A stretch of 64,000 bases of DNA from Oleispirillum sp963668495. GTDB lineage: Bacteria > Pseudomonadota > Alphaproteobacteria > Rhodospirillales > Rhodospirillaceae. Location: assembly GCA_963668495.1 (NCBI GenBank), contig OY764545.1, positions 1,860,001 to 1,924,000 on the forward strand. The letters run 5' to 3'. Of the stretch, positions 50,876 through 60,121 are shown one piece after another; position 1 is the first letter of the stretch, and the number at the start of each line of letters is the position of its first letter. The notes under the pieces are model-generated. The model was given only the letters and a program-made list of their open reading frames with translations. It was not told where the DNA came from and did not search any database. The position numbers were made by a program, and so were the translations under genes.

Positions 50876-52183
50876 TTAGCCGAATACGCGGGCGAAAATT
50901 GTGTCCACGTTTTTCGTGTGATAGGTCATATCGAAAATGGCTTCCAGATCAGCTTCCGAAATTTTCCCGGCGACGTCTTCGTCAGCCTTCAGGAAATCAA
51001 GGAAGTTGCCTTCGCCAGCCCAAACGCGCATGGCATTGCGTTGCACAATCCGATATGCGCTTTCGCGGCTGACGCCGTTTTGGGTCAGGGTCAGCAATAC
51101 GCGTTGCGAGAACACCAAACCGCCCAGTTGGTTCAGGTTCTTTTCACAGGCTTCAGGATAGATCACCAATTTTTCGATGACACTGATCAGGCGGGCCAAA
51201 GCAAAGTCCAGCGTAACTGTTGCGTCAGGCGCGATCATCCGCTCAACAGAGGAATGGGAAATATCCCGTTCGTGCCACAAAGCAACGTTTTCCATCGCTG
51301 GAAGTGCATAACCGCGAACCAAACGGGCAAGGCCGGTCAGGTTTTCGGTCAAGACCGGATTGCGTTTGTGCGGCATGGCGGAGGAGCCTTTTTGCCCCGG
51401 AGAGAAATATTCCTCAGCCTCACGAACTTCGGTGCGTTGCAAATGGCGAATTTCCGTCGCAACACGTTCGACCGAGCTTGCAATCACGCCAAGGGTGGCG
51501 AAGTAATGGGCGTGGCGGTCCCGCGGAATGACTTGGGTGGACAGGGGTTCTGACTTCAGGCCCAATTGACCGGCAACATGGTCTTCGACGCTGGGGTCGA
51601 TGTTGGCAAAGGTGCCAACCGCACCGGAAATTGCACAGGTGGCAATATCTTCGCGTGCGGCCAAAAGGCGATCTTTGTTACGTTTGAACTCAGCATAGAA
51701 ACCTGCAAATTTCAGGCCCATGGTTACCGGTTCGGCGTGAATGCCGTGGCTGCGGCCCATGCAGACGATGTCTTTGGTTTCTTTTGCTCGGCGTTCCAAG
51801 GCGGACAGCAACTTGTCCATGTCGTCCAACAGGATGTCCGTGGCTTGGGTCAATTGAACCGCAAGACAGGTATCCAACACATCGGACGATGTCATGCCCT
51901 GGTGAACAAAGCGGGAGTCTTCGCCAATGTGGTCTGCCAATTCTGTTAAGAAGGCAATGACGTCGTGTTTGACTTCGGCTTCGATTTCGTCAATGCGGGC
52001 GACACGTTCGGCATTGTAGGGTAGGTTGCCTTTTTCCCAAACCGATTTGGCGGCACTTTCCGGGATTACGCCAAGCTTAGCCTGGGCATCACAGGCGTGA
52101 GCCTCAATTTCGTACCAAATGCGGAAACGATTTTCCGGTTGCCAAATGGCGGTCATTGCGGGACGTGAATAACGCGGGATCAC
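50876..52183 (-). CDS. purB: Adenylosuccinate lyase
   Basis: A 435-residue lyase acting twice in purine synthesis (SAICAR to AICAR, adenylosuccinate to AMP). The GTG at 52183 follows AAGGAG and gives the family start 'IPRYSRPAM'. 'QGMTSSDVLDT', 'GRSHGIHAEP' and the flexible loop 'GSSAMPHKRNPVLTENL' carry the catalytic His and Ser. The frame is open to 52267. Confidence 0.96.
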   Translation of the reverse strand: MIPRYSRPAMTAIWQPENRFRIWYEIEAHACDAQAKLGVIPESAAKSVWEKGNLPYNAERVARIDEIEAEVKHDVIAFLTELADHIGEDSRFVHQGMTSSDVLDTCLAVQLTQATDILLDDMDKLLSALERRAKETKDIVCMGRSHGIHAEPVTMGLKFAGFYAEFKRNKDRLLAAREDIATCAISGAVGTFANIDPSVEDHVAGQLGLKSEPLSTQVIPRDRHAHYFATLGVIASSVERVATEIRHLQRTEVREAEEYFSPGQKGSSAMPHKRNPVLTENLTGLARLVRGYALPAMENVALWHERDISHSSVERMIAPDATVTLDFALARLISVIEKLVIYPEACEKNLNQLGGLVFSQRVLLTLTQNGVSRESAYRIVQRNAMRVWAGEGNFLDFLKADEDVAGKISEADLEAIFDMTYHTKNVDTIFARVFG

Positions 52184-52315
52184 GGCAGGCTCCTTCCCTG
52201 TGATGTTAGCTTTGAGGCGAAAATCCGGTCCTTGACCACAGATGTCAAGCTTTAAGCGTGCATTCATGATGCTTGAGCAGTAGCCGACGGACGGAACTCA
52301 TCGTATGATAGGGCC

Positions 52316-53089
52316 ATGATGAGCACAGATCAGACATACTTTACAGATATTATCCTTGTTTGCGATCCGGTATTGTATCCGGCGCTGGCAAAAACCATGC
52401 TTATGGGCCACCCACTGACGACGCCCAAGAGCTTGACCCTTGCCAAGCCGATTGTTGCGATTCATCCGGTCCATACTCAGGAAGATTTGATTGCCTGTTG
52501 TCGTGGGGTGGACTTGTCTTCTGCACGGCTTCTGACTTGTGGAACTGATGTTATTGTTCCGGCAGAGGTTTTGGGCAGGCTGCCGCATCCCGGATACAAT
52601 ATTCATCCCGGTTTGCCGTCTTATCCGGGGCGTTATCCCTCGGTATTTGCAATTTACGACGGTGCGCAGGAGTTTGGGACAACGGTCCACGAATTGGCCC
52701 CACAAGTCGATAGCGGCCCGATTGTCGCGATTGATCGTTTTCCCATGCCGGAAAAACCAGAGCGGGCGATCCTTGAGACCATGAGTTTTCAGTCGGTTCT
52801 GAATGTTGTGATGGCTTTGACCCCGGCGTTCTTATCGGCAGAAGGGCTTCCGCATCTGGACTTGCCTTGGCAAGGTGTTGCCAAACGGCAGTCTGATTTT
52901 GATGCGCTGTGTTGTTTGCCTTCGAATGTGGATGAAGGTGAATTCCATCGCCGTCTTCGTGCCGTGGGCGAGGGGCCTAATCATGCATTGGAAATGACAG
53001 TGTTCGGTCATCGCTTTGTTTTGGACAACCGCCGCGAAACGGACGTGTTGCGTGCAGGGCAAAAAATCATAGACAATTCACCAGAATAA
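52316..53089 (+). CDS. Formyltransferase-fold protein, orphan
   Basis: A 257-residue protein with a formyl_trans_N-like domain. The Asn-His-Asp set of this fold is present in 'YNIHPGLPSYPGRYPS' and 'APQVDSGPIVAIDRFP'. It lacks the C-terminal OB domain of methionyl-tRNA formyltransferase, and its substrate is unknown; relatives make formylated sugars or modified amines. The ATG at 52316 or 52319 is used. It is divergent from purB and upstream of trkH. Confidence 0.78.
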   Translation: MMSTDQTYFTDIILVCDPVLYPALAKTMLMGHPLTTPKSLTLAKPIVAIHPVHTQEDLIACCRGVDLSSARLLTCGTDVIVPAEVLGRLPHPGYNIHPGLPSYPGRYPSVFAIYDGAQEFGTTVHELAPQVDSGPIVAIDRFPMPEKPERAILETMSFQSVLNVVMALTPAFLSAEGLPHLDLPWQGVAKRQSDFDALCCLPSNVDEGEFHRRLRAVGEGPNHALEMTVFGHRFVLDNRRETDVLRAGQKIIDNSPE

Positions 53090-53147
53090 GGTATGCCGAG
53101 GGTGCAAATGTGGTCCGTAACCATCGCGGAGATGAATAGCTCCGACG

Positions 53148-54650
53148 GTGTTCACCGCGTTGGGGATCGTGACGGGGGACGAATTGGCAGAAGCTGAAAA
53201 ACAGGGCGGAACGGGACAGGCTGTCGGCAGTTTGCTGGTGGCGCTGGGCGTTGCCATGTGGCTTCCAGTTCTGGTCGATTTGGCTCATGAAGGCACGGAA
53301 TGGGCGGCTTTCATGCTGTCCTCCGCATTGACGATCTTTTTTGGCATGATGCTGATTACCAGTAGCTGGAATACGAATTTTGGGTCATCGCCATTGCGTC
53401 GGGCCTACTTCGTAACGGTTGGGGCGTGGGTGTTTTTGTGCGCTTTTGCCATGCTTCCGCTTTGGTTCAGTAGCCTTAATCTGACCTTGGCGGATGCGGC
53501 CTTTGAAACCGTATCTGGTTTGACGGCAACCGGGGCGACGGCTTTGTATGGGTTGGACCATATGCCGGCGGCGGTTTTGTTTTGGCGTGCCTTGCTGCAG
53601 TGGATGGGCGGGATTGGGATCATTGTGATGGCGATTGCCATTTTGCCTATGTTCCGTGTTGGCGGCATGCAGATGTTCCAGTTGGAGAGTTCGGAGCAGT
53701 CCCAAGATAAGGTGTCCCCGCGTGTGCGGAGTATGGCAATCCGTATTGCGTGGGTTTACGTGCTGTTGACCGCTATGTGCATGCTGACGTATTGGGCCTT
53801 GGGGATGACGAAGTTCGAGGCCATTTCCCATGCTTTTACAACGATTTCCACGGGTGGCTATTCCACATCGGACAGGTCAATCGGTTTCTTTAACAGCGCA
53901 AGCATAGAATGGGCTTCCATCGTATTCATGCTGGCCGGGGCAACACCGTTCATTTTGTTCGTGATGCTGATGAACGGTAAAGGGGTTAAGGTTCTGACCA
54001 GCAACCCTCAGGTCAGGCGGATGATGACCATTGCGCTGACCGCAGCGGTGATTGTCACGGCATGGCTGATTATTGCCAATGATTACGATGCGATTCCTGC
54101 GTTTCGCCACGCTTTGTTCAATCTGGTTTCCGTTATGACAACCACGGGGTACGCATCCTCGGACTATGGGTTGTGGGGGCCACCTGCCGTTGCCATATTC
54201 TTTTTTATGATTTTTGTCGGTGGTTGCGCCGGGTCGACGTCTGGCGGGTTGAAAATGTTCCGCTTTGAAATCCTGTGGCAGGATATTCGTAAGGAATGTC
54301 GGCGTTTGGTTTACCCCAATGGGGTTTTCCCCGATAAAATCACAGGCCGTCCTGCCAGAGACTCTTTGGTTCGTGACGTGCAGGTGTTTGTGCTGTGCTA
54401 TGTTTTCAGTTATGCGGTTTTGGTATTGATTTTAGCCTTTTACGGGCTGGATTTTATGACCGCACTGTCCGGTGCAGCCGCGGCGGTTGCCAATGTCGGT
54501 CCGGGGCTGGGCGAGACCATTGGACCTGCCGGAAATTATTCAAGCCTCCCCGATGGGGCCAAATGGGCCATGGGCGTCGGGATGATTTTGGGGCGTTTGG
54601 AATTCGAAACGGTCTTTGTCATGATGACCGCACACTTTTGGCGAGACTGA
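53148..54650 (+). CDS. trkH: Trk-type potassium uptake protein TrkH
   Basis: A 500-residue potassium channel subunit with a GTG start (first possible, after an in-frame stop). Four pore loops are visible: 'SGLTATGATAL', 'TISTGGYSTSD', 'TTTGYASSDYG' and 'VANVGPGLG'. It needs TrkA/TrkG-type cytosolic partners, which are not in the window. An upstream in-frame stop rules out a longer N-terminus. Confidence 0.93.
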   Translation: MFTALGIVTGDELAEAEKQGGTGQAVGSLLVALGVAMWLPVLVDLAHEGTEWAAFMLSSALTIFFGMMLITSSWNTNFGSSPLRRAYFVTVGAWVFLCAFAMLPLWFSSLNLTLADAAFETVSGLTATGATALYGLDHMPAAVLFWRALLQWMGGIGIIVMAIAILPMFRVGGMQMFQLESSEQSQDKVSPRVRSMAIRIAWVYVLLTAMCMLTYWALGMTKFEAISHAFTTISTGGYSTSDRSIGFFNSASIEWASIVFMLAGATPFILFVMLMNGKGVKVLTSNPQVRRMMTIALTAAVIVTAWLIIANDYDAIPAFRHALFNLVSVMTTTGYASSDYGLWGPPAVAIFFFMIFVGGCAGSTSGGLKMFRFEILWQDIRKECRRLVYPNGVFPDKITGRPARDSLVRDVQVFVLCYVFSYAVLVLILAFYGLDFMTALSGAAAAVANVGPGLGETIGPAGNYSSLPDGAKWAMGVGMILGRLEFETVFVMMTAHFWRD

Positions 54651-54682
54651 GCAGGCTCGCCCTGATATTTGGAGTACCCCTT

Positions 54683-55324
54683 ATGAAAGCCATGATTGTT
54701 CCGGTAACGGCGTTCGGTCAGAATTGCACGTTGCTTTGGTGCGAAAAGACTATGGACGGTATTGTCATTGATCCGGGTGGCGATATCGAACAGATCATCG
54801 ATGCGGCAGCCAAACAGAAAGTCAATATTGTCAAAATCTTGCTGACCCATGGTCATATTGATCATGCTGGTGGTGCTGGTGCGCTGAAAGCGCATTTTGA
54901 TGTGGACGTTGTCGGCCCTCATGAAGGTGATGCTTTCCTGTTGGCAAAACTGCCGGACATGGCACAAAACTACGGTTTCCCGGCTTGCGATGCTTTGACC
55001 CCTGATTTGTGGTTGAAAGACGGCGACACGGTTGATTTCGGTGAAGAAACTCTTCAGGTTCTGCATTGCCCCGGTCACTCACCGGGCCACGTTGTCTTTT
55101 TCCACGAAGGTGAGGGAATTGCTTTCGTCGGCGATGTTCTGTTTAAGGGGTCTATCGGTCGTACGGATCTGCCCGGCGGAAATATGAAGGATCTGATTGC
55201 TTCGATCCGCAAGAAATTGTGGGCACTTGGTAATGATATCGGGTTTGTCCCTGGTCATGGACCTATGTCCACGTTCGCCGAAGAACGGGAAAGCAATCCG
55301 TTTGTTGGCGACAGCCGCGCCTGA
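54683..55324 (+). CDS. Metallo-beta-lactamase-fold hydrolase (YcbL-like)
   Basis: A 213-residue glyoxalase-II-type hydrolase. The metal motif is 'LTHGHIDHAGG' (HxHxDH), with further ligands in 'HCPGHSPGH', 'FVGDVLFKGSIGRTD' and 'VPGHGP'. Relatives hydrolyse thioesters such as S-lactoylglutathione. The ATG at 54683 follows GGAG by eight bases; the frame opens within trkH. Confidence 0.9.
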   Translation: MKAMIVPVTAFGQNCTLLWCEKTMDGIVIDPGGDIEQIIDAAAKQKVNIVKILLTHGHIDHAGGAGALKAHFDVDVVGPHEGDAFLLAKLPDMAQNYGFPACDALTPDLWLKDGDTVDFGEETLQVLHCPGHSPGHVVFFHEGEGIAFVGDVLFKGSIGRTDLPGGNMKDLIASIRKKLWALGNDIGFVPGHGPMSTFAEERESNPFVGDSRA

Positions 55325-55344
55325 TTTTGACGGCAGAGCCTGCG

Positions 55345-56184
55345 TTAGATCAGCTTTTTCTGGCGCAGGCTGATGTATCGGCCCGGTGAAACGATGACAT
55401 GATCGTGCAGGATTATGTTAACGGTTTGCAGGGCCATTTTCATTTGTAATGTGGTATCTACATCGGCTCTGGACGGGGTCGGGTCACCGGATGGGTGATT
55501 GTGGACCATAATGACCGAATGAGCATGGAGTTCCAGCGCGCGTCGCACCACTTCACGCGTATATACTGGTGTATGGTTTATCGTGCCGCGTTGCATGGCC
55601 TCGTCGGTGATCAGTCGTTTTTTCGTATCCAGATACAGAACACGAAATTCTTCCACATCTGATCGTGATTGCACCGCGAGGCAATAGTCCATCAAGGTAT
55701 CCCACGCCGCCAGTACAGGTTGATCCTGTACTTTGCTTTTCAGCATGCGTACTGCTGCGCCTTCCACCGTTTTCAGGGCGGCAACTGTTGTGTCCTTAAC
55801 GCCCGGAAACGCCATCAAATCTTCGGCTCGGGCGGTAATGACACCAGCGAAGTCCCCGAAATGTGCCAGCAAATCCTTGGCGAGTGGTTTGACATCCCTG
55901 CGGGGGATTGCCAGCATTAACAGTAATTCCAGAAGTTCATAATCCGCAAAGTGGGCCGCACCGTGGTCAAGAAGCTTTTGCCGAAGACGTTGGCGGTGGC
56001 CCGTGTAATGGGGCTGCTCTGCCTTGGTCTTATGCTGTGAAGGGACGGAGGTTGCGGCGTCACCAAACGGCAGGCTGGCGTCAACACTCGTCGCCGACCA
56101 CGAAGTCGTTTCCGTCTGTTTCGTGGTCGACAAGGATATATCATCCAAGCCAGATGGGTCACGGGAAGGGGTGTCGCCGGACAT
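55345..56184 (-). CDS. radC: RadC family protein
   Basis: A 279-residue protein with an N-terminal helix-hairpin-helix region (about 65-140) and a C-terminal JAB/MPN metalloprotease fold with 'VHNHPSGDPTPSRADVD'. The start at 56184 follows AGAGG; the frame is open to 56268, inside map. Role in DNA repair is disputed. It lies in the standard sfsA-map-radC order. Confidence 0.93.
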   Translation of the reverse strand: MSGDTPSRDPSGLDDISLSTTKQTETTSWSATSVDASLPFGDAATSVPSQHKTKAEQPHYTGHRQRLRQKLLDHGAAHFADYELLELLLMLAIPRRDVKPLAKDLLAHFGDFAGVITARAEDLMAFPGVKDTTVAALKTVEGAAVRMLKSKVQDQPVLAAWDTLMDYCLAVQSRSDVEEFRVLYLDTKKRLITDEAMQRGTINHTPVYTREVVRRALELHAHSVIMVHNHPSGDPTPSRADVDTTLQMKMALQTVNIILHDHVIVSPGRYISLRQKKLI

Positions 56185-56207
56185 AACGCACCTCTGAACT
56201 GGTGGGG

Positions 56208-57005
56208 TTATTTCGCCACATACGGAGGAAGTGTGTAACCTTTCGGTGACAGCGTAAAGATATCGCAACCGTCAGCGGTCACGCCAAGGCTGTGCTCAAA
56301 TTGTGCTGACAGCTTTTTGTCTTTGGTGACGGCGGTCCAGCCATCTGCAAGGATTTTGGTTTCCGGGCGTCCGGCATTGATCATGGGTTCGATGGTGAAG
56401 AACATGCCTTCCTCCAGAACCAAGCCCTTACCGCGCTGACCATAGTGCATGACGTTGGGTTCAGCATGGAAGGTTTGCCCCAAGCCGTGACCGCAGAAAT
56501 CACGAACGACGGAGAACCGCTGCCCTTCGGCATATTCCTGAATAACCGCACCAATATCGCCAAGGGTGGTGCCGGGACGGACGATGTCGATGGCTTTCAT
56601 CAGGCAGTCGTAAGTAACCTGAACAAGTCGTTTGGCAAGTACACTTGGTTTGCCGACCATAAACATGCGGCTGGTGTCGCCATACCAACCATCCAGAATG
56701 GGGGTGACATCAATATTCAAAATATCCCCATCCCTGAGGACCTTGTCGCCCGGGATGCCGTGGCAAACCACATGGTTAATGGATGTGCAGCAAGACCGGG
56801 TATAGCCACGATAGCCCAGCGGGGCGTTAATGCCGCCACGGGCGGTGACGAATTCCACGACCAGATCGTCGATTTTTTGGGTTGTGATGCCCGGTTCAAT
56901 AAAGTCCGTGATGTAATCCAATGTCTCGGCAGCCAATTGCCCCGCCTTGTGCATGGATTTGAAGTCTTCGGCGGTATGGATGGTGACGGGTGCGGACTTG
57001 GACAT
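56208..57005 (-). CDS. map: Methionine aminopeptidase, type I
   Basis: A 265-residue enzyme removing N-terminal methionine. Metal ligands sit in 'LNIDVTPILDGWYGDTSRMF', 'FCGHGLGQTFHAEP', 'FTIEPMINAG' and 'QFEHSLGVTADG'. GAAAGG precedes the ATG. It is downstream of sfsA and upstream of radC on the minus strand. Confidence 0.97.
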   Translation of the reverse strand: MSKSAPVTIHTAEDFKSMHKAGQLAAETLDYITDFIEPGITTQKIDDLVVEFVTARGGINAPLGYRGYTRSCCTSINHVVCHGIPGDKVLRDGDILNIDVTPILDGWYGDTSRMFMVGKPSVLAKRLVQVTYDCLMKAIDIVRPGTTLGDIGAVIQEYAEGQRFSVVRDFCGHGLGQTFHAEPNVMHYGQRGKGLVLEEGMFFTIEPMINAGRPETKILADGWTAVTKDKKLSAQFEHSLGVTADGCDIFTLSPKGYTLPPYVAK

Positions 57006-57041
57006 GGAAACGGTAACCTTTCATTCAAACTTGAACGTTAC

Positions 57042-57743
57042 CTATACCTCCATGGGCAGGGGTTGGTCCAGTACAATGCCATCGGTTGTGATCGCGCAGG
57101 TGTAGCACAGTGCTTCTACTCCGCGTTTTCGTGCACGTTGAAATGCGCTGACATAGTTTGGATCAATGTCAGCGGCAAAAGAGAAGCGATCACAGTCCAT
57201 GCGCTGTACCAGATACAGCATGACGGCTCGGTCTCCGGCTTCTGCAGCGTCTCCCAATTCTTCAAGGTGTTTGGCGCCACGAACCGTCACGGCATCGGGA
57301 AATTCAGCCAGACCGGGCTGCCGCAGAAGATGAACATTTTTGATTTCAACCAGACAACGCGGGCGATCCGGTGCCGTGAGCTGAATATCAATGCGGGAAT
57401 TTTTTCCGTATTTGACTTCGCGTTTGATGTCTGCGTAACCGGAAAGCTCCGGGATTTGTCCATTGGCAATGGCTTCCGCAGCGATGGCATTGGGGTGAGA
57501 GGTGTTGATACCAACTAACTGTCCATCAATTTCTATCAGTTCCCAAGTGTATTGCAGTTTGCGTTTTGGATTGTTGGCAGGGGACAGCCAGACGGGCAAT
57601 CCTTCATCCTTTAACCCGGTCATCGCGCCGGAATTGGCAACGTGTGCCGTGACAATTGTGCCATCAGCCAAGGTTACGTCAGCCATAAAGCGTTTGTACC
57701 GTTTTATTAAGGTGCCGGGGATTAGCTGGGTCGGAAACTGCAT
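57042..57743 (-). CDS. sfsA: SfsA family DNA/RNA nuclease-like protein
   Basis: A 233-residue protein. 'FPTQLIPGTLIKRYKRFMADVTL', 'HVANSGAMTGL', 'IDIQLTAPDRPRCLVEIKNVHLL' and 'FPDAVTVRGAKHLEEL' are the family blocks; the last three carry the restriction-like nuclease residues. AGGT precedes the ATG. Named for sugar fermentation stimulation; biochemical role is not settled. Confidence 0.94.
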   Translation of the reverse strand: MQFPTQLIPGTLIKRYKRFMADVTLADGTIVTAHVANSGAMTGLKDEGLPVWLSPANNPKRKLQYTWELIEIDGQLVGINTSHPNAIAAEAIANGQIPELSGYADIKREVKYGKNSRIDIQLTAPDRPRCLVEIKNVHLLRQPGLAEFPDAVTVRGAKHLEELGDAAEAGDRAVMLYLVQRMDCDRFSFAADIDPNYVSAFQRARKRGVEALCYTCAITTDGIVLDQPLPMEV

Positions 57744-57760
57744 TGTATGCGGGACCTATT

Positions 57761-59104
57761 TCAAAATGTATGGACTTCAAGTCGATTACGACCATTCTCT
57801 TTTGCCAAATACAGGGCTTTGTCTGCGGCTCTGGTAATTGTGCTCAGATCGGTGTTCAGATCGGGAATGCAACTGACGAGCCCAATGCTAACCGTAAAAT
57901 AATGGACTTGCCCATCAATTTGATGCGGTTGGTTTGAAAAGCTTTTGCAAATTCTTTGTCCGAGCGCCTCTGCGTGCTGGCTATCGACGGCGTTTAGGAT
58001 CAGGACGAATTCTTCTCCGCCGATGCGGGCAAAAATGTCCGTGCCGCGAATGGATTTGCTTACACAAGTTACGAAGCTTTTCAGCACCTTATCACCCCAA
58101 CCGTGACCATGTGCATCATTGATGGATTTAAACTGGTCAAGATCAAGCATCATCAGGCTGATGGGGTATTGTCGTTCCTTGGCTTGCTCCAATAAAGGCA
58201 CTGCCGCGTCAAAGAAAGCCCGGCGGTTCATGATTCCGGTTAAGGGGTCTTGGGAAGCTTGTTCCGCCAGTTGCTGATTGACCTTGATCAGTTCCTCTGT
58301 GCGCTGTGTCACCATGTCTTCGAGGTAGATTTTGTGCTGGAGTAGTTTTTCTTCGGCTTGTTGTTGCCGATGTTGAACCCAGTGCAAGCGATCAAGAAGA
58401 TTATTCAAAAGGGCAGTCATATGCCCAAGTTCTGTAGAGGCGTGTAGTTGATTTGTTTGCAGTTTTCCCTGTGGGTTCGCCGGGTCAATTTCTGATATCT
58501 GTCGTGCGACGCTAACCAATGGCTTGGTCAGTGTGTAATAGAAAAGGGCAAGCAAACACCCGCTGAGAACGATGTTTCGAATTAGGCTGGCAATGATGGT
58601 ACGAAAAGAACGATTCAAAAAATCCCGTGCCACGTGGTAGCTGTTTAAATAGACCTTGATGCAGCCGATGTCCTCTTGCAGTCCGGGGTAATAGAGCTGA
58701 ACCGTGACAGGTTTGTCTGTTTCAAACAGTACGTTTGCAATCTTGCTTAAGCTGCCCGTGGCAGGTGGGTGAGTGTGGCTGCTGAGTACGTCTTTCAGGT
58801 CATCAATGATTTCGACTTTGCGGAATTGTTCGTATTCCGAAAGCCCTTTGGTGACGGTCTCTGCTAGGGATGGATCAATATTAAACACGGCCTGTGCCGC
58901 CTGATATTGCATGGCCTTTGCCACGCTGTGCGCATTTGCGCGGGCTGCGGCCTGTTCATCCAGCAGATCGAGCACAATGGTAACTGCGCTTAGGGTTAAC
59001 CCAAGGAATAGCGCCAAAGACAACGTATAGACCGTTTGCCGAAACCAAATTTGTTGTTTCAGCTTAGGTGGAGGCAGGACGTTGAAGACAGGCGGCGTAG
59101 GCAT
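57761..59104 (-). CDS. Membrane diguanylate cyclase with intact GGEEF and I-site
   Basis: A 447-residue protein. TM1 is at about 21-43, then a periplasmic domain of about 125 residues, TM2 at about 168-190, a HAMP-like and coiled-coil linker, and a GGDEF domain (about 275-440). RIGGEEF at 360-366 is complete and RGTD lies five residues before GGEEF, the c-di-GMP inhibitory site. It should be an active, feedback-controlled cyclase. It starts four bases after the binding-protein gene and precedes sfsA by 17 bases. Confidence 0.93.
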   Translation of the reverse strand: MPTPPVFNVLPPPKLKQQIWFRQTVYTLSLALFLGLTLSAVTIVLDLLDEQAAARANAHSVAKAMQYQAAQAVFNIDPSLAETVTKGLSEYEQFRKVEIIDDLKDVLSSHTHPPATGSLSKIANVLFETDKPVTVQLYYPGLQEDIGCIKVYLNSYHVARDFLNRSFRTIIASLIRNIVLSGCLLALFYYTLTKPLVSVARQISEIDPANPQGKLQTNQLHASTELGHMTALLNNLLDRLHWVQHRQQQAEEKLLQHKIYLEDMVTQRTEELIKVNQQLAEQASQDPLTGIMNRRAFFDAAVPLLEQAKERQYPISLMMLDLDQFKSINDAHGHGWGDKVLKSFVTCVSKSIRGTDIFARIGGEEFVLILNAVDSQHAEALGQRICKSFSNQPHQIDGQVHYFTVSIGLVSCIPDLNTDLSTITRAADKALYLAKENGRNRLEVHTF

Positions 59105-59108
59105 TGGT

Positions 59109-59978
59109 TTATCTCAGCCCGAAAAAATCATCATAGATTTTGCGATAGCGCAGCTTGGAGTCTTCATCCAGAAAATCTTCATAATAACTGCGGAATTCCG
59201 GTTTTTGGACCGCTGTGTCCAGTAACGCATTGATTTGGTTGATAACGTTCTTTCCCCATGGGGTCTTTGCACAGCCGATATACCCCACGGTGTAGTCCGT
59301 GATTTCAGCAATCGGCAGTATGGCTATGTCATCGGCAAGTCCAATGGCGCGCCCGTGGAATTGGGCCTCGACCGGCTGTGCGAACATGGCGTCAATATGC
59401 CTTTTATGTAGCATGGACAACAGGCCCTTTGGCCCTTCTTTCCCCAATCGCTCAATCAGGATTGGTTCATCCTTGTATTTTACCAGAAGGGCGTCAATTG
59501 GCTTGGTATAGGACCGCCCGTTGGAATAGCCAATGCGATAGTCATGGGATTGGATCAGGCGTTCAACTTCGACTTTGCCCTCAGCATTGATGAATGGCTT
59601 AATCCGTTCTCGGTCACTTTTGCGAATAATCAGGCTATTGGGCAATAACAGGCGGGCAGGCTTGGTAAATTCGACGAACTGTTCACGTTCCGGGTTTTTG
59701 AGCAAGGTGACAGAGCATATGTTCATGCCCTTTTTCATGTCGCGCAAGGTGCGTTTAAATGGCGCAACCAATATTTTGTGGTCGTAGTCCGTTAGTTCGG
59801 AGATCAGGAAGTGTTCAATATGGTCGGAGTAGCCTTTCCCGGCATTTGGGCCATTCACAATGCTAAGCGGTGGAAATTCGGGCTTGTACCACGTTATGAT
59901 CGCCTTGTCGGTTGCATGAGCGGGTAATGCATGTGAGACAAGAAATAGTGTAGCTAACGTTTTGAATATAGCTTTCAT
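59109..59978 (-). CDS. Periplasmic solute-binding protein (TIGR02285-like)
   Basis: A 289-residue secreted protein with a signal peptide of about 20 residues cut after AHA. The rest has the two-lobed family-3 binding-protein fold ('WYKPEFPPLSIVNG', 'FTKPARLLLPNSLIIRK', 'RIGYSNGRSY', 'AMFAQPVEAQFH'). The ATG at 59978 follows AGAGGT; a longer frame begins at 60008. There is no ABC permease nearby; instead it is tightly linked to a membrane diguanylate cyclase, so it probably acts as its ligand-sensing partner. Confidence 0.82.
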   Translation of the reverse strand: MKAIFKTLATLFLVSHALPAHATDKAIITWYKPEFPPLSIVNGPNAGKGYSDHIEHFLISELTDYDHKILVAPFKRTLRDMKKGMNICSVTLLKNPEREQFVEFTKPARLLLPNSLIIRKSDRERIKPFINAEGKVEVERLIQSHDYRIGYSNGRSYTKPIDALLVKYKDEPILIERLGKEGPKGLLSMLHKRHIDAMFAQPVEAQFHGRAIGLADDIAILPIAEITDYTVGYIGCAKTPWGKNVINQINALLDTAVQKPEFRSYYEDFLDEDSKLRYRKIYDDFFGLR

Positions 59979-60030
59979 GAGTGACCTCTTATCCTTGCAA
60001 TCCGCCAAGTATTTTTTCGTTAAAAGAATT

Positions 60031-60046
60031 ACATATTATAATATGT
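60031..60046 (-). promoter_or_regulatory. Palindrome overlapping the promoter of the binding-protein/cyclase operon
   Basis: ACATATTATAATATGT is a perfect 16-base palindrome that contains a TATAAT -10 box on the minus strand (60040-60035). Its position about 55 bases before the binding-protein ATG fits an operator. The -35 (CTGATT at 60063-60058) is weak. Confidence 0.5.
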
Positions 60047-60121
60047 GGTATCAGGTAAATCAGTATTGGACCGCACTTTGTATATAAGTACTCGGTTGTA
60101 TATGAGGATAGCGGATGGGTA

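Noticed and set aside
56445..57518. 357-codon plus-strand open frame opposite map and sfsA
   Set aside because: It spans two well-supported minus-strand genes and has no start context or domain.
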